Part shown: positions 1 through 7,641 of the stretch, one piece after another
How the letters are laid out: the number at the start of each line of letters is the position of its first letter
Numbering within the stretch: position 1 is the first letter of the stretch
DNA from: an uncultured Victivallis sp.
Lineage (GTDB): Bacteria; Verrucomicrobiota; Lentisphaeria; Victivallales; Victivallaceae
Reading direction: 5' to 3'
Length of the DNA: 64,000 nucleotides
NCBI GenBank assembly: GCA_944389935.1
Contig: CALXOE010000008.1
Location: forward strand, 1-64,000
Program-made: the position numbers and the translations under genes
Notes under the pieces: model-generated
The model's input: the letters and a program-made list of their open reading frames with translations, nothing else
Databases searched by the model: none
Told to the model about the DNA's origin: nothing

Positions 1-1
1 G

Positions 2-223
2 GTTGTTGAAGCGGCAAGCGAGACGAATTACCGTCGTGCGGTTCAGGAGTTGGCGCGTGATGGGAAACTGCCGATCTTGTTTCATTCCGCGCATGGTTGG
101 GTGCTGCGCACGAATTGCGATGAAATAGACATTTCAAAGCGCGTGATTGGTTTCGCTCCGATTCAAACGGGCATTTGTGATAGGAATCGTCGACTGGTTC
201 AGCCGCAAGGTGTTGGCTTATAA
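2..223 (+). CDS. C-terminal fragment of a winged-helix-like protein
   Basis: The open frame enters from the left edge. Its first half contains the phrase YRRAVQELARDGK, then a glycine-tryptophan turn and a DEID stretch. That pattern recalls the small winged-helix domains of phage-type replication or regulatory proteins, which is an inference from a short fragment. The frame runs to a TAA at 221-223, but from about base 147 the DNA matches an IS3 transposase in another frame. The native C-terminus has therefore probably been replaced by the insertion. Function cannot be assigned. Confidence 0.3.
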   Translation, partial: VVEAASETNYRRAVQELARDGKLPILFHSAHGWVLRTNCDEIDISKRVIGFAPIQTGICDRNRRLVQPQGVGL

Positions 224-572
224 TGTAGTGAATACAATGGACGCTTTTCATTGTGTCGAAACATTAAGAATGGCTGTGGATTCCTATGGGAAACCGGAGA
301 TTTTTAATTCGGATCAAGGGAACCAATTCACCAACTCGGAGTTTATGGCGGAACTTCGGGATCATGGCATTCTGATCAGCATAGACGGGCTGATTACATC
401 AGTTTGCCGCAGCTTCGCTTCGGGGTGGTAGCATTATGTGAACTTTTACAACTCCAAGTGGATTCATTCGGTACTCCAATATCGGATGCCGGATGAAGTC
501 TATCTCGGAACTTGTAATCGGCAAGCAATGGGATATAGTAATTCAAAGGCTTTTACACCAATCTTTCAATAA
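147..572 (+). pseudogene. Broken IS3-family transposase (OrfB, integrase core)
   Basis: The frame carries IS3 OrfB landmarks: IVDWFSRKVLAYN (first catalytic Asp), a GKPEIFNSDQGNQFT block (second catalytic Asp) and ISIDG. About 13 unrelated residues and an in-frame TAG (429-431) follow. The same frame then resumes with the typical OrfB C-terminus, reading VNFYNSKWIHSVLQYRMPDE, to a TAA ending at 572. The segment that normally holds the catalytic Glu and the ERLWRSLK-type region is missing. The 5' part of OrfB and all of OrfA are also absent. This is a dead relic, more AT-rich than the chromosome backbone. Confidence 0.8.
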
Positions 573-608
573 GATGTTGTCCAAGCGAGGGGAGAAGCGC
601 AGATAATT

Positions 609-1112
609 ATGTCCTCAAAAAATTATAATTTGATTTTCCTCTTTTTCTTAGTCTGTTATTTTCTCATATTTAGTTGTATGTATATCTTTTTTAATGACGG
701 GTCAATAATAGAAAATTTTATAGATTTTCTTACCATATTCATTTTTTTGGCAGGAGGGTATGCTGGATGCTTTTCAATAGTTTTTTTGTTCTTCCAATTT
801 CAGCTAAAATGTTGGAAAATCATGTTGTCCTCAGTTGTACCACAATTGACATTGGCAACTTTATTTACTTTTTTTATTTCACATAATAGTCATACTGCAT
901 GGGAAAATGCCTCTTTAATTGGATTGTTTTTCCTGATTTTTCATCTATTGATTCTAGGAATATATTGTATATTTTCAATAATTACTTGGAGGGATACAAA
1001 AAATTGGATTCCTACATTATTAATTGGAATTATTGGTGGTAGCGGAGTAATATGGCAAATGGTTGGAAGTCAAGTTCTGCTGAGTTTTGGAGGTATGGGA
1101 ATACTCAGTTGA
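609..1112 (+). CDS. AT-rich small polytopic membrane protein, unknown function
   Basis: The predicted protein has 167 residues and almost no charged segments. About four or five hydrophobic stretches can be seen, at roughly residues 8-28, 38-65, 70-90, 100-125 and 135-155, so it should be an inner-membrane protein. I recognise no family. Base composition is far richer in A/T than the housekeeping genes that follow, and it sits directly after a dead IS3 relic. Recent acquisition is therefore likely (inference). A purine-rich GGGGAGA lies about 15 nt before the ATG, a rather long spacing. Roles such as an immunity or accessory membrane protein are possible but unsupported. Confidence 0.55.
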   Translation: MSSKNYNLIFLFFLVCYFLIFSCMYIFFNDGSIIENFIDFLTIFIFLAGGYAGCFSIVFLFFQFQLKCWKIMLSSVVPQLTLATLFTFFISHNSHTAWENASLIGLFFLIFHLLILGIYCIFSIITWRDTKNWIPTLLIGIIGGSGVIWQMVGSQVLLSFGGMGILS

Positions 1113-1435
1113 AAGATATGTAAACTCCCCCGATCCCAACAAACCTTTTAAGGAACTTTTCTTCATGCTGTTAAGACATTACGAGACGATTGCCATGAAG
1201 CATAAATTTCCTGTGCTAAGCAGCGGGAAAATGGTTTGAAGAGTTTGTAAAAACGGGTAACACTTTTCTCTGTGGGATAACGTCCGGAAAATTGCACACA
1301 TTTTGAGAGAGGGCACTTGAAAAAGGGCCTGTTTTCTGATTGATTATAGAGACCAAACTCCCAGGCCCCATGCGCGATATGCCGGAATTCTTAGGAGACC
1401 AATTCACATTCCGGCACGTTTTCTGGGAACAGGGA
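1113..1435. other. Non-coding stretch with a decayed reading frame
   Basis: No intact gene is visible. On the plus strand, 1120-1230 reads as plausible peptide (FKELFFMLLRHYETIAMK). After one frame change, 1235-1309 reads KWFEEFVKTGNTF and ends in SGKLHTF-stop. The truncated ISL3-like transposase at 3103-3573 ends in the nearly identical SGKLRTF-stop. This stretch therefore looks like a decayed copy of mobile-element DNA. Its last part contains the left copy of the inverted repeat that brackets the ATPase gene. Confidence 0.4.
1276..1315 (-). repeat. Left copy of a 40-bp inverted repeat
   Basis: Read on the minus strand this begins TGCCCTCTCTCAAAATGTG and ends TTATC. It matches 3094-3133 on the plus strand with two mismatches over 40 bases. 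The two copies face each other across the ATPase/DUF1703 gene. Similarity stops abruptly on both sides of each copy. Confidence 0.85.
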
Positions 1436-3001
1436 TTATAAGCAGACTTCTTCCTGTTTCCAGTCGTCAAGCTGGCGGGTTTCCATGTTGAGGTTTGCGC
1501 CGATCAGGATGATCCGTTTCCCGGAATGCTGATATTTCCGGAAATACTCTTTTTCTTTGATCTGATCGAGGGCGCACTCCGCGTTCCGGTTGATTTTGAA
1601 CTCGAAGAGGTAGATCCACTCGCCGCACATGGCAACGGCATCGATCCGTCCGTCGTTCGTACGGGATTCCGCCTCGATGTAAACGCCGAGCATCAGGAAC
1701 AGCAAAAAGAAAATCGTCTGGTAATACTTCTCGTTGCTGAGCTGAATGTCATACGGGATCGCGGCCAGAAAGATTTTGAAATCCTTCATGATCCCCTCCG
1801 TATTGCCGCTGCGAACATGCCGTGCCAGACCGACCGCTATCCCCTCGAGTTCATCCTTGGTGATGGAGGTATAGGCATTCAGCAGATAGGTGTCGAATGC
1901 CGAACGAACCTCGAAATTCGGGAAATCGAGATGGTAAAAGGTCGCTCCGAAATCCACAAAGGAACTTTTGATGGTCAGATAACCGGTCTGGAGCAGAAGC
2001 GCCAGAGGCTCGATCCGGTCAACCTCATAAGCGGCGAACGCAATCCCGGAGACCGGACGGGTCAACGCATCTTCAAAATCGAAGTTCTTCTTTTTGATGA
2101 GCTCCAGCAGAAACGACGGTGTTCCGGTGGAAAACCAGTAATTTTTGAATTCACCATTGTCCGTAAAAAATGAGGCCAGAGAAACCGGATTGTAGACCGT
2201 CTCTTTTTGCGCGTGAAACCGGTAGCCGTTATACCAGTTTTTGATCTCCCTGAGGTACGCTTCGTGCGGAAGCTGCTGCCGGGATTCCGCCGCGGAAATC
2301 CATTCGGCGAAGTTGGTTTCAAACTCCCGCTGCGTGTACCCGAGCATGGTTGCGTAATCCGCATTCATCGTAATGTCGGTCAGGTTGTTGAGATCGGAAA
2401 ACAACGAAACGTGGCAGAATTTCGAGACCCCTGTCACAAAGACGAAATGCTCCTGCTGTTCACAGGTTTTGATGGTGGAATAAAATCCCTTCAATACGAA
2501 CAGCATTTCCTTCAGCTCAGGATTCCCGATATTGTTCAGGATCGGCTTGTCATATTCATCAACAAGAATGACTACCGGAGCATCTTTTGATACAGCGGAG
2601 ATCAATGCTCCAAAGGAAGATGCCAATTCATCATTTTGTATCTGAATCGAGACTTGATATTCCTCCGCCTTATCTTGCAGGAGGCGGGTTATAAATTTTC
2701 TCAATGTCTCCGGTGTAGTTGCATCGCAATTTCCCATATCCAGATGGATGACGGGGTATTTTTTCCAGTCGTAGGACTTGTTGTAAATCGCCAGCCCTTT
2801 GAAGAGTTCTTTTTTTCCGGAAAAAACGGCTTCCAGCGTGGAAACGGTCAGCGACTTCCCGAAGCGGCGCGGTCTTGACATGAAATACATGGCGGGGGCG
2901 GAATCGATGAGCCGCCAGATGTACTCCGTTTTATCCACATAGAGGAAGTTGTTTTCGATCAACTTCTCAAATGTATAAATGCTGCTCGTCAATTTCTGCA
3001 T
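1436..3001 (-). CDS. AAA-ATPase-like protein with C-terminal PD-(D/E)XK nuclease-like domain (DUF1703 type)
   Basis: This 521-residue protein has the AAA-ATPase_like plus DUF1703 layout that is very common, and often multi-copy, in gut Bacteroidota and Lentisphaerota. Visible landmarks are a Walker A-like SRPRRFGKSL near residue 42 and a Walker B-like VVILVDEYDKPIL near 142. The family block LTDITMNADYATMLGYT lies near 207. A C-terminal nuclease-like GRIDAVAMCGEWIYLFEFKI supplies D and ExK near 455-475. The length is normal and no frameshift is seen. The family's biological role is unsettled, so I assign none. The gene is bracketed by the inverted repeats at 1276-1315 and 3094-3133, and transposase relics lie on both sides. 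It may have moved as a cassette. Confidence 0.9.
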   Translation of the reverse strand: MQKLTSSIYTFEKLIENNFLYVDKTEYIWRLIDSAPAMYFMSRPRRFGKSLTVSTLEAVFSGKKELFKGLAIYNKSYDWKKYPVIHLDMGNCDATTPETLRKFITRLLQDKAEEYQVSIQIQNDELASSFGALISAVSKDAPVVILVDEYDKPILNNIGNPELKEMLFVLKGFYSTIKTCEQQEHFVFVTGVSKFCHVSLFSDLNNLTDITMNADYATMLGYTQREFETNFAEWISAAESRQQLPHEAYLREIKNWYNGYRFHAQKETVYNPVSLASFFTDNGEFKNYWFSTGTPSFLLELIKKKNFDFEDALTRPVSGIAFAAYEVDRIEPLALLLQTGYLTIKSSFVDFGATFYHLDFPNFEVRSAFDTYLLNAYTSITKDELEGIAVGLARHVRSGNTEGIMKDFKIFLAAIPYDIQLSNEKYYQTIFFLLFLMLGVYIEAESRTNDGRIDAVAMCGEWIYLFEFKINRNAECALDQIKEKEYFRKYQHSGKRIILIGANLNMETRQLDDWKQEEVCL

Positions 3002-3093
3002 GATTCATCGCTCCCAGTCAAGACATGTGTTAATGTACTGCCGAAAAGAATTGATTTCAAATGGATGATTGACAAAATGAGTGATCTTCAGAA

Positions 3094-3133
3094 TGCCCTC
3101 TCTCAAAATGTGCGCAATTTTCCGGACATTATC
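3094..3133 (+). repeat. Right copy of a 40-bp inverted repeat
   Basis: This is the partner of 1276-1315, with 38 of 40 positions identical in inverted orientation. It lies 92 nt upstream of the ATPase start codon. It overlaps the 3' end of the truncated ISL3-like frame, where it encodes the SGKLRTF-stop ending. Confidence 0.85.
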
Positions 3134-3573
3134 ACCAATTTCCATCGCAAATGGTATTTCATTGCAATGGAACGAATGCTCATCTCATGGCGTTCCGCGA
3201 TGATTCTCCGTTCCAATTCTCTGGTAGTTCGGGCGTTGGCGAAAGACAGAAAATGCAGGTGTTCAAAGTTGCGACGGTGGCAGGCTTGACAATACAATCG
3301 ATGAATCCTGATTCTGAAGTAACCCAGATGCAGCCCCATCGGCAAACCCTGTATATCGCGAATGCGAACACATTCCGGTCGCACCTTCAACGAACCGCAT
3401 CGAGAGCAGTGAAAATCCTTGCGTTTGATGACCGAAATCAATTTTTCAGGTAAATCGTGGCTCAAACCGGAGAAGAACCGACAAAACCGCATCTCAAAAC
3501 GACGCAGAGCCTCCCTTTTGCGGCTTTTTCCTGTTTTTTTTACCCTTGCGGCTTGTAAAAATGCAAAAGTCAA
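3103..3573 (-). pseudogene. Truncated ISL3-like transposase (N-terminal part only)
   Basis: The frame encodes an N-terminal zinc ribbon (CSRCGS, then YCQACH). Between and after these come a VRIRDIQGLPMG stretch and an FANARTTRELERRI block leading to a helix-turn-helix-like SIRSIAMKYHL. This is how ISL3-family (IS204/IS1001-type) transposases begin. The catalytic DDE part, about 250 residues, is missing. After about 145 residues the frame runs into the 40-bp repeat and stops. An internal start at MRFCRFFSGL is possible. The element is not functional; the family call comes from motif order and is fairly secure. Confidence 0.7.
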
Positions 3574-3590
3574 CTATTTTAATAAGGCAT

Positions 3591-3667
3591 GGCGGCTTAG
3601 CTCAGTTGGTTAGAGCGTCGGAATCATAATCCGCAGGTCCCTGGTTCGAATCCTGGAGCCGCTACCA
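3591..3667 (+). tRNA. tRNA-Met (CAT), copy 1, CCA encoded
   Basis: A 77-nt cloverleaf with acceptor GGCGGCT/AGCCGCT, D arm GCTC..GAGC, anticodon loop ATCATAA and TTCGAAT T-loop, with the terminal CCA in the DNA. Anticodon CAT with this body fits an elongator tRNA-Met; a lysidine-modified tRNA-Ile2 is less likely. Weak points are a G1-U72 closing pair, a U27-C43 mismatch at the top of the anticodon stem and a U51-U63 mismatch in the T stem. Copy 2 shares them all. Confidence 0.9.
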
Positions 3668-3680
3668 CTTTTGGTCGATT

Positions 3681-3757
3681 GGCGGCTTAGCTCAGTTGGT
3701 TAGAGCGTCGGAATCATAATCCGCAGGTCCCTGGTTCGAATCCTGGAGCCGCTACCA
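3681..3757 (+). tRNA. tRNA-Met (CAT), copy 2, CCA encoded
   Basis: Identical in all 77 bases to the copy at 3591-3667 and separated from it by 13 nt. The same anticodon and the same two stem mismatches are present, so the pair arose by a recent duplication or is kept identical by gene conversion. A strong terminator follows 7 nt later, which suggests one transcript for both. Confidence 0.9.
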
Positions 3758-3764
3758 TCTTCTC

Positions 3765-3796
3765 GCAGCTTCGGAGAAATCCGGGGCTGCTTTTTT
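3765..3796 (+). terminator. Intrinsic terminator after the tRNA pair
   Basis: A 10-bp stem (GCAGCTTCGG with CCGGGGCTGC, two G-U pairs) closes a 6-nt loop and runs straight into six T residues. Confidence 0.85.
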
Positions 3797-4000
3797 ATTC
3801 ATTCCACCCCCGGGTGGCATACTCACAGCCTGGCCTGGTATCGCTGGGGTGGTCCGAGATCGGAATTTCGCTTTAAATCCCGATTTTTATATGGGTTTAT
3901 TACATTCAGGCAAGGAAACGGGAATTCGTGCTTGCATTTCCCGCGCGGTTCATTATATTGAATTGATGAGAGGGGGCAAGGATCAAACAGGGAGACCGGA

Positions 4001-4831
4001 ATGGTTAAAATGGATCACAGGAACGAAAAGGGCGGATATTCCCTGCTGCGGGACTATCACAGTCTGCTGGAACTCAGACTGCTTGAACTGGCCAATTCCC
4101 GTTTTGTCTGGAAAGGAAAAAACTCGTTTTCGTTCAACCGCTGCTTCCTCGTGATCGAAGGGGGCGGCCGTATGATAAACCATTCCGGGAATCAGGAGCT
4201 TGAATTACGTCAGAATCATGCGTATTTCGTCCCCCCTCGGGCGGAAATCTCCTGCGATTTTCAGCCCGGAATCTCTCTGCTGAGTCTCCATTTTCAACTT
4301 TATATTCTTCCCGGCGTCGAGGTGTTCGGCGGCGAACTTCTCTGCCGGGAGGCGGCTGTTGATCCGGAACGGCTTCGCGAATTCGCCGGATTGATGGCAC
4401 GTACGCCGGACTGGGAGGTTTTCTGTCGTTTCGAGTCTCTGATCTGGCTGCTGTTCTCCCGCTTTCACGAACCCGACCACCGCCGCATCGAACGCTTCTG
4501 CGGGCTGAATGAAAAGTACGGGAAAATTCTCCGCTATGTCCACAGCAACATCAATGCGGAAATGGGCGTTGACGAGATTGCCGACAAGGCCGGTGTGAAA
4601 CGGGACACGTTCTCCCGCCACTTTTCCAATGATTTCGGAATCCCGCTGAAAACGTTCGTCATGGATGAACTTATGGCGGTCTCGGAGCGGTATCTGCTGC
4701 ATACGGAAATGCCGGTTCGCGAGATCGCCTCCCGGCTGAAGTTCAGCAGCGAATTTTACTTCTCCACTTTTTTCAAACGTCTGAAAGGAGTCTCCCCCAC
4801 CCAGTTCCGGGCGTTTCGCCGGAAGATTTGA
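4001..4831 (+). CDS. AraC/XylS-family transcriptional regulator
   Basis: 276 residues. The first ~150 look like a cupin-type sensing domain (HAYFVPPRAEISCDF). The last ~100 contain the two helix-turn-helix units of AraC regulators: VDEIADKAGVKRDTFSRHFS, then VREIASRLKFSSEFYFSTFF followed by GVSPTQFRAFR. This puts it with sugar or polysaccharide-responsive activators, but the ligand is unknown. The ATG at 4001 is preceded by GGGAGA at a good distance. The gene stands alone, converges on the permease gene with a 6-bp gap, and has no obvious target operon beside it. Confidence 0.9.
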   Translation: MVKMDHRNEKGGYSLLRDYHSLLELRLLELANSRFVWKGKNSFSFNRCFLVIEGGGRMINHSGNQELELRQNHAYFVPPRAEISCDFQPGISLLSLHFQLYILPGVEVFGGELLCREAAVDPERLREFAGLMARTPDWEVFCRFESLIWLLFSRFHEPDHRRIERFCGLNEKYGKILRYVHSNINAEMGVDEIADKAGVKRDTFSRHFSNDFGIPLKTFVMDELMAVSERYLLHTEMPVREIASRLKFSSEFYFSTFFKRLKGVSPTQFRAFRRKI

Positions 4832-4837
4832 CCCCGA

Positions 4838-6121
4838 TCAGTTTGATTTGCTTCCGAACTCCGCCGGGATCAATTTCACGATCGGTATTGTCACGAGGAA
4901 ACTCGGGATCGTGCAGACCATGACATACCAGAAGAAGCCCGTATAGCCGAGTGACTCCGCCATGTAGCCGGAGACTCCGCCGATCAGCATCATGCCGAGA
5001 ATCGTCACGCCGGTCATGATTGCGAAATGGCTGGTCTTGAATTTTCCGGATCTCTCCGCAAGCGCGACCATGACCAGCAGTACCGCCGTGTATCCGAGTC
5101 CGTAGCCGAACTGCTCCACGGCGATGCAACTGCCGACCGCCCAGAGTGAGGCGGGGCGTTCCACCGCGAGGTAGACGTAGACGATATCCGGCAGATTGAT
5201 CGCACACACCAGCGGCCAGATGCACTTTGCGAATCCGCGCGACGCCACGAGTACGCCGCCGAGAATCCCCCCGGCAATCAGCGCAATCGGGCCGACGGTG
5301 CCGTACAGTGTTCCGATCGCTTCCAGACTCAGTCCGAGCCCTCCCTGTTCCCGGCTGCTCTGCAGGAAAAGCGCCGCGATTTTACCGAGCTGCGCTTCCG
5401 CCAGACGGAACAGGAAGAGAAACAGCAGAATCCAGATGATCCCTTTCATCCGGAAAAAGCTCAGAAACGATTCGAGAAATTCGGACAGCACTCCCCCCTG
5501 CCGGGTCGCCGCGCAATCCCCGGCCGGACGCGGCAATGCGAGGGTGTGCCAAAGAAAAACCCCGCCCATCGCCACGGCGGCACAGAGCAGCGACAACGCC
5601 CAGCCGGACCGCAAACTGCCGTGCAGATGTTCGACCACGCCGGCCAGCGTGACAAGCCCTCCCTGCACCGACACCGAGGCGATTCGGTAGAACGTCCCGC
5701 GGATTCCCGCGAAAAACGCCTGTTCGTGCTTGTCGAGCGCGATGAGGTAGAAGCCGTCCACGGCGACGTCGTGGGTCGCCGAGGCGAACGCCAGCAGGAA
5801 GAATACACCGATGAGAATCAGGGAGAGACTCTCGCTCACGATCAATCCCGCCATGGCGGTGAACAGCAGCGCCATCAGAAGCTGAGTCGCAAGAATCCAT
5901 TGCCGCTTGGTGCGGAACATATCCACGAACGGCGCCCAGAGCGGCTTGATGGACCACGGCAGCATCATGAGGCTCGTCCAGAGCGCGACGTAGCGATCCT
6001 CCATCCCGAGTGATTTGAAGAGAATCGCCGAGACGGTCGACACGGCCATGAACGGACCTCCCTCGGCAAAATACGCGGTCGGCACCCAGAGCCAGGCTCG
6101 TGTTTTACCGGAGAGGATCAT
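4838..6121 (-). CDS. AmpG-like MFS permease (PAT family)
   Basis: 427 residues with about 12 hydrophobic segments. The N-terminal pattern PTAYFAEGGPFMAV, the loop WAPFVDMFRTKRQW and the DVAVDGFYLIAL stretch near residue 118 are typical of AmpG/acetyl-CoA-transporter (PAT) members of the major facilitator superfamily. AmpG imports anhydro-muropeptides for cell-wall recycling. Substrate here is inferred only from family resemblance, though the L,D-transpeptidase in the same operon fits a wall-related role. It is the last gene of the leftward run ldt-accA-GNAT-permease and starts 7 nt after the GNAT stop. Confidence 0.75.
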   Translation of the reverse strand: MILSGKTRAWLWVPTAYFAEGGPFMAVSTVSAILFKSLGMEDRYVALWTSLMMLPWSIKPLWAPFVDMFRTKRQWILATQLLMALLFTAMAGLIVSESLSLILIGVFFLLAFASATHDVAVDGFYLIALDKHEQAFFAGIRGTFYRIASVSVQGGLVTLAGVVEHLHGSLRSGWALSLLCAAVAMGGVFLWHTLALPRPAGDCAATRQGGVLSEFLESFLSFFRMKGIIWILLFLFLFRLAEAQLGKIAALFLQSSREQGGLGLSLEAIGTLYGTVGPIALIAGGILGGVLVASRGFAKCIWPLVCAINLPDIVYVYLAVERPASLWAVGSCIAVEQFGYGLGYTAVLLVMVALAERSGKFKTSHFAIMTGVTILGMMLIGGVSGYMAESLGYTGFFWYVMVCTIPSFLVTIPIVKLIPAEFGSKSN

Positions 6122-6128
6122 TGTGAAC

Positions 6129-6608
6129 TCAATCCTCCTGCGAAAATTCGATCAGCATGGCGGTTTCGTCGCAACAGTCGTTTTTCGGGCATTTCGCACA
6201 GTCGCTCCAGATCTTTTCCGGAAAGAGGTTGCGATCGACGACCCGGAAGCCGAGCGCCTTGAAAAACTCAACCTGGTAGGTCAGTGCGAACAGCCGGAAC
6301 TTCTTCCGGCGGATTCGGAGTCCCGCAACCAGCGCTTCGATCATCGCGCGGCCGATTCCCTTGCCTTGAAAACCGGGTTCGACCACCATCGAGCGCACTT
6401 CCAGGAGGTCGTTGCCGAAGTCGCGTGCGGCGGCGCAGCCGCGCACCACGCCGCCGACCTCGGCAACCAGAAAGTTGCCGAGGTAGAAACGGATGTCCTC
6501 CTCGCTGCGCGCGAGCACGATCGCCTTCTCCGAGTAGATCGTCAGGAGTTCATGGATTTTTTTAACGTCCGATTCGACTGCTTCGCGAACCGTCAGGAGA
6601 TTTTTCAC
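6129..6608 (-). CDS. GNAT acetyltransferase, short N-acetylglutamate synthase type
   Basis: 159 residues forming one GNAT domain. The acetyl-CoA-binding loop is visible as EPGFQGKGIGRAM near residue 77. The C-terminal FPEKIWSDCAKCPKNDCCDE is the signature of the short ArgA-like N-acetylglutamate synthases, with a conserved cysteine cluster after the KIWSDC motif. It would acetylate glutamate at the first step of arginine synthesis. The start overlaps the accA stop by four bases (ATGA), so translation is probably coupled. A bifunctional-type ArgJ at 39331-40557 could also make N-acetylglutamate. Confidence 0.75.
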   Translation of the reverse strand: MKNLLTVREAVESDVKKIHELLTIYSEKAIVLARSEEDIRFYLGNFLVAEVGGVVRGCAAARDFGNDLLEVRSMVVEPGFQGKGIGRAMIEALVAGLRIRRKKFRLFALTYQVEFFKALGFRVVDRNLFPEKIWSDCAKCPKNDCCDETAMLIEFSQED

Positions 6609-7612
6609 TCGTCGGCCTCTTTTGCTGCTTCTGCCGGTGCTTCCGGCGTGAGCGGGAGTTCCGTGAATTTGCCCATGGCACGGAATTTTTCGTAACGCTG
6701 TTCGCGCAGTTTGCAGCCGGAGAGCTTGCGCAGTTCGGAGAGCTGTTTCGCGATCGCCTCGCCGACGAGTTTGGCGGCCTGTTCATGGTCGCGCTGAGCG
6801 CCGCCGAACGGTTCCGGAATGATGCCGTCGGCGATGCCGAGTTCAAGCAGTTTCTCCGCCGTGAGCTGCAGCGCTTCCGCCGCCTGCGGCGCGAATTTGC
6901 GGTCTTTCCAGAGAATCGCGGCGCACCCCTCGGGCGTGATGACCGAATAGTAGGCGTTTTCCATGATGAGAATCCGGTTGCCGACGCCGATGCCGATCGC
7001 CCCGCCGGAACCGCCCTCGCCGATGATGACCGAGACGATCGGCACCCGAAGCGTGAACATGTCGCGCAGATTCACCGCGATCGCTTCAGCGATGTGACGC
7101 TCCTCACTCGAGATGCCGGGGAAGGCTCCCGGAGTGTCGATGAGCGTGATGATCGGCACTTCCGCCTTGTCTGCGAGCTGCATGAGCCGCATCGCCTTGC
7201 GGTATCCCTCGGGGCTCGGCCAGCCGAAATTGCGGTAGACGTTGGACTTCATGTCCCGTCCTTTCTGGGTGCCGATCACCATGACCGGTTTGCCCTGAAA
7301 TTTCGCAAAGCCGCCGATGATCGCCTTGTCGTCGCGGAAGCGGCGATCGCCGGAAAGTTCCATGAAATTCGGGAAAATATGGTTGATGTAATCGAGCGTG
7401 TAGGGCCGTTCCGGATGGCGCGCAAGCTGTACCCGCTGCCACGGGGTGAGCGAGCTGTAGATCTCTTTCATCGTCTCATTCATGCGTTCGGTCAACGAAC
7501 GGATCTCCGCGGAGAGATCGAGCTTGCTGCTTTCGGAGAGCTCCTGAAGCTCCTGAAGTTTCTTGCGCAGCTCGATGATCGGTTTCTCGAATTCCAGATG
7601 GATTTCCGGCAT
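6605..7612 (-). CDS. accA: Acetyl-CoA carboxylase carboxyltransferase subunit alpha
   Basis: 335 residues, the usual AccA length. The protein starts MPEIHLEFEKPI, continues with TPWQRVQLARHPERPYTLDY, and carries the oxyanion-type GEGGSGGAIGIGVGNRIL stretch and the TPEGCAAILWKD block of this crotonase-fold subunit. With AccD it transfers the carboxyl group from biotin to acetyl-CoA to make malonyl-CoA for fatty acids. accD is not in the window. It lies 29 nt downstream of the transpeptidase gene and overlaps the next gene by 4 nt, in one leftward operon. Confidence 0.97.
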   Translation of the reverse strand: MPEIHLEFEKPIIELRKKLQELQELSESSKLDLSAEIRSLTERMNETMKEIYSSLTPWQRVQLARHPERPYTLDYINHIFPNFMELSGDRRFRDDKAIIGGFAKFQGKPVMVIGTQKGRDMKSNVYRNFGWPSPEGYRKAMRLMQLADKAEVPIITLIDTPGAFPGISSEERHIAEAIAVNLRDMFTLRVPIVSVIIGEGGSGGAIGIGVGNRILIMENAYYSVITPEGCAAILWKDRKFAPQAAEALQLTAEKLLELGIADGIIPEPFGGAQRDHEQAAKLVGEAIAKQLSELRKLSGCKLREQRYEKFRAMGKFTELPLTPEAPAEAAKEADE

Positions 7613-7641
7613 AATGGTGAACTCCCTTGCGTGGTAAGTAT

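Noticed and set aside
1216..1470. 84-codon minus-strand frame downstream of the ATPase gene
   Set aside because: It overlaps the ATPase 3' end and the repeat, and shows no protein-like pattern; it arises from the inverted repeat read antisense.
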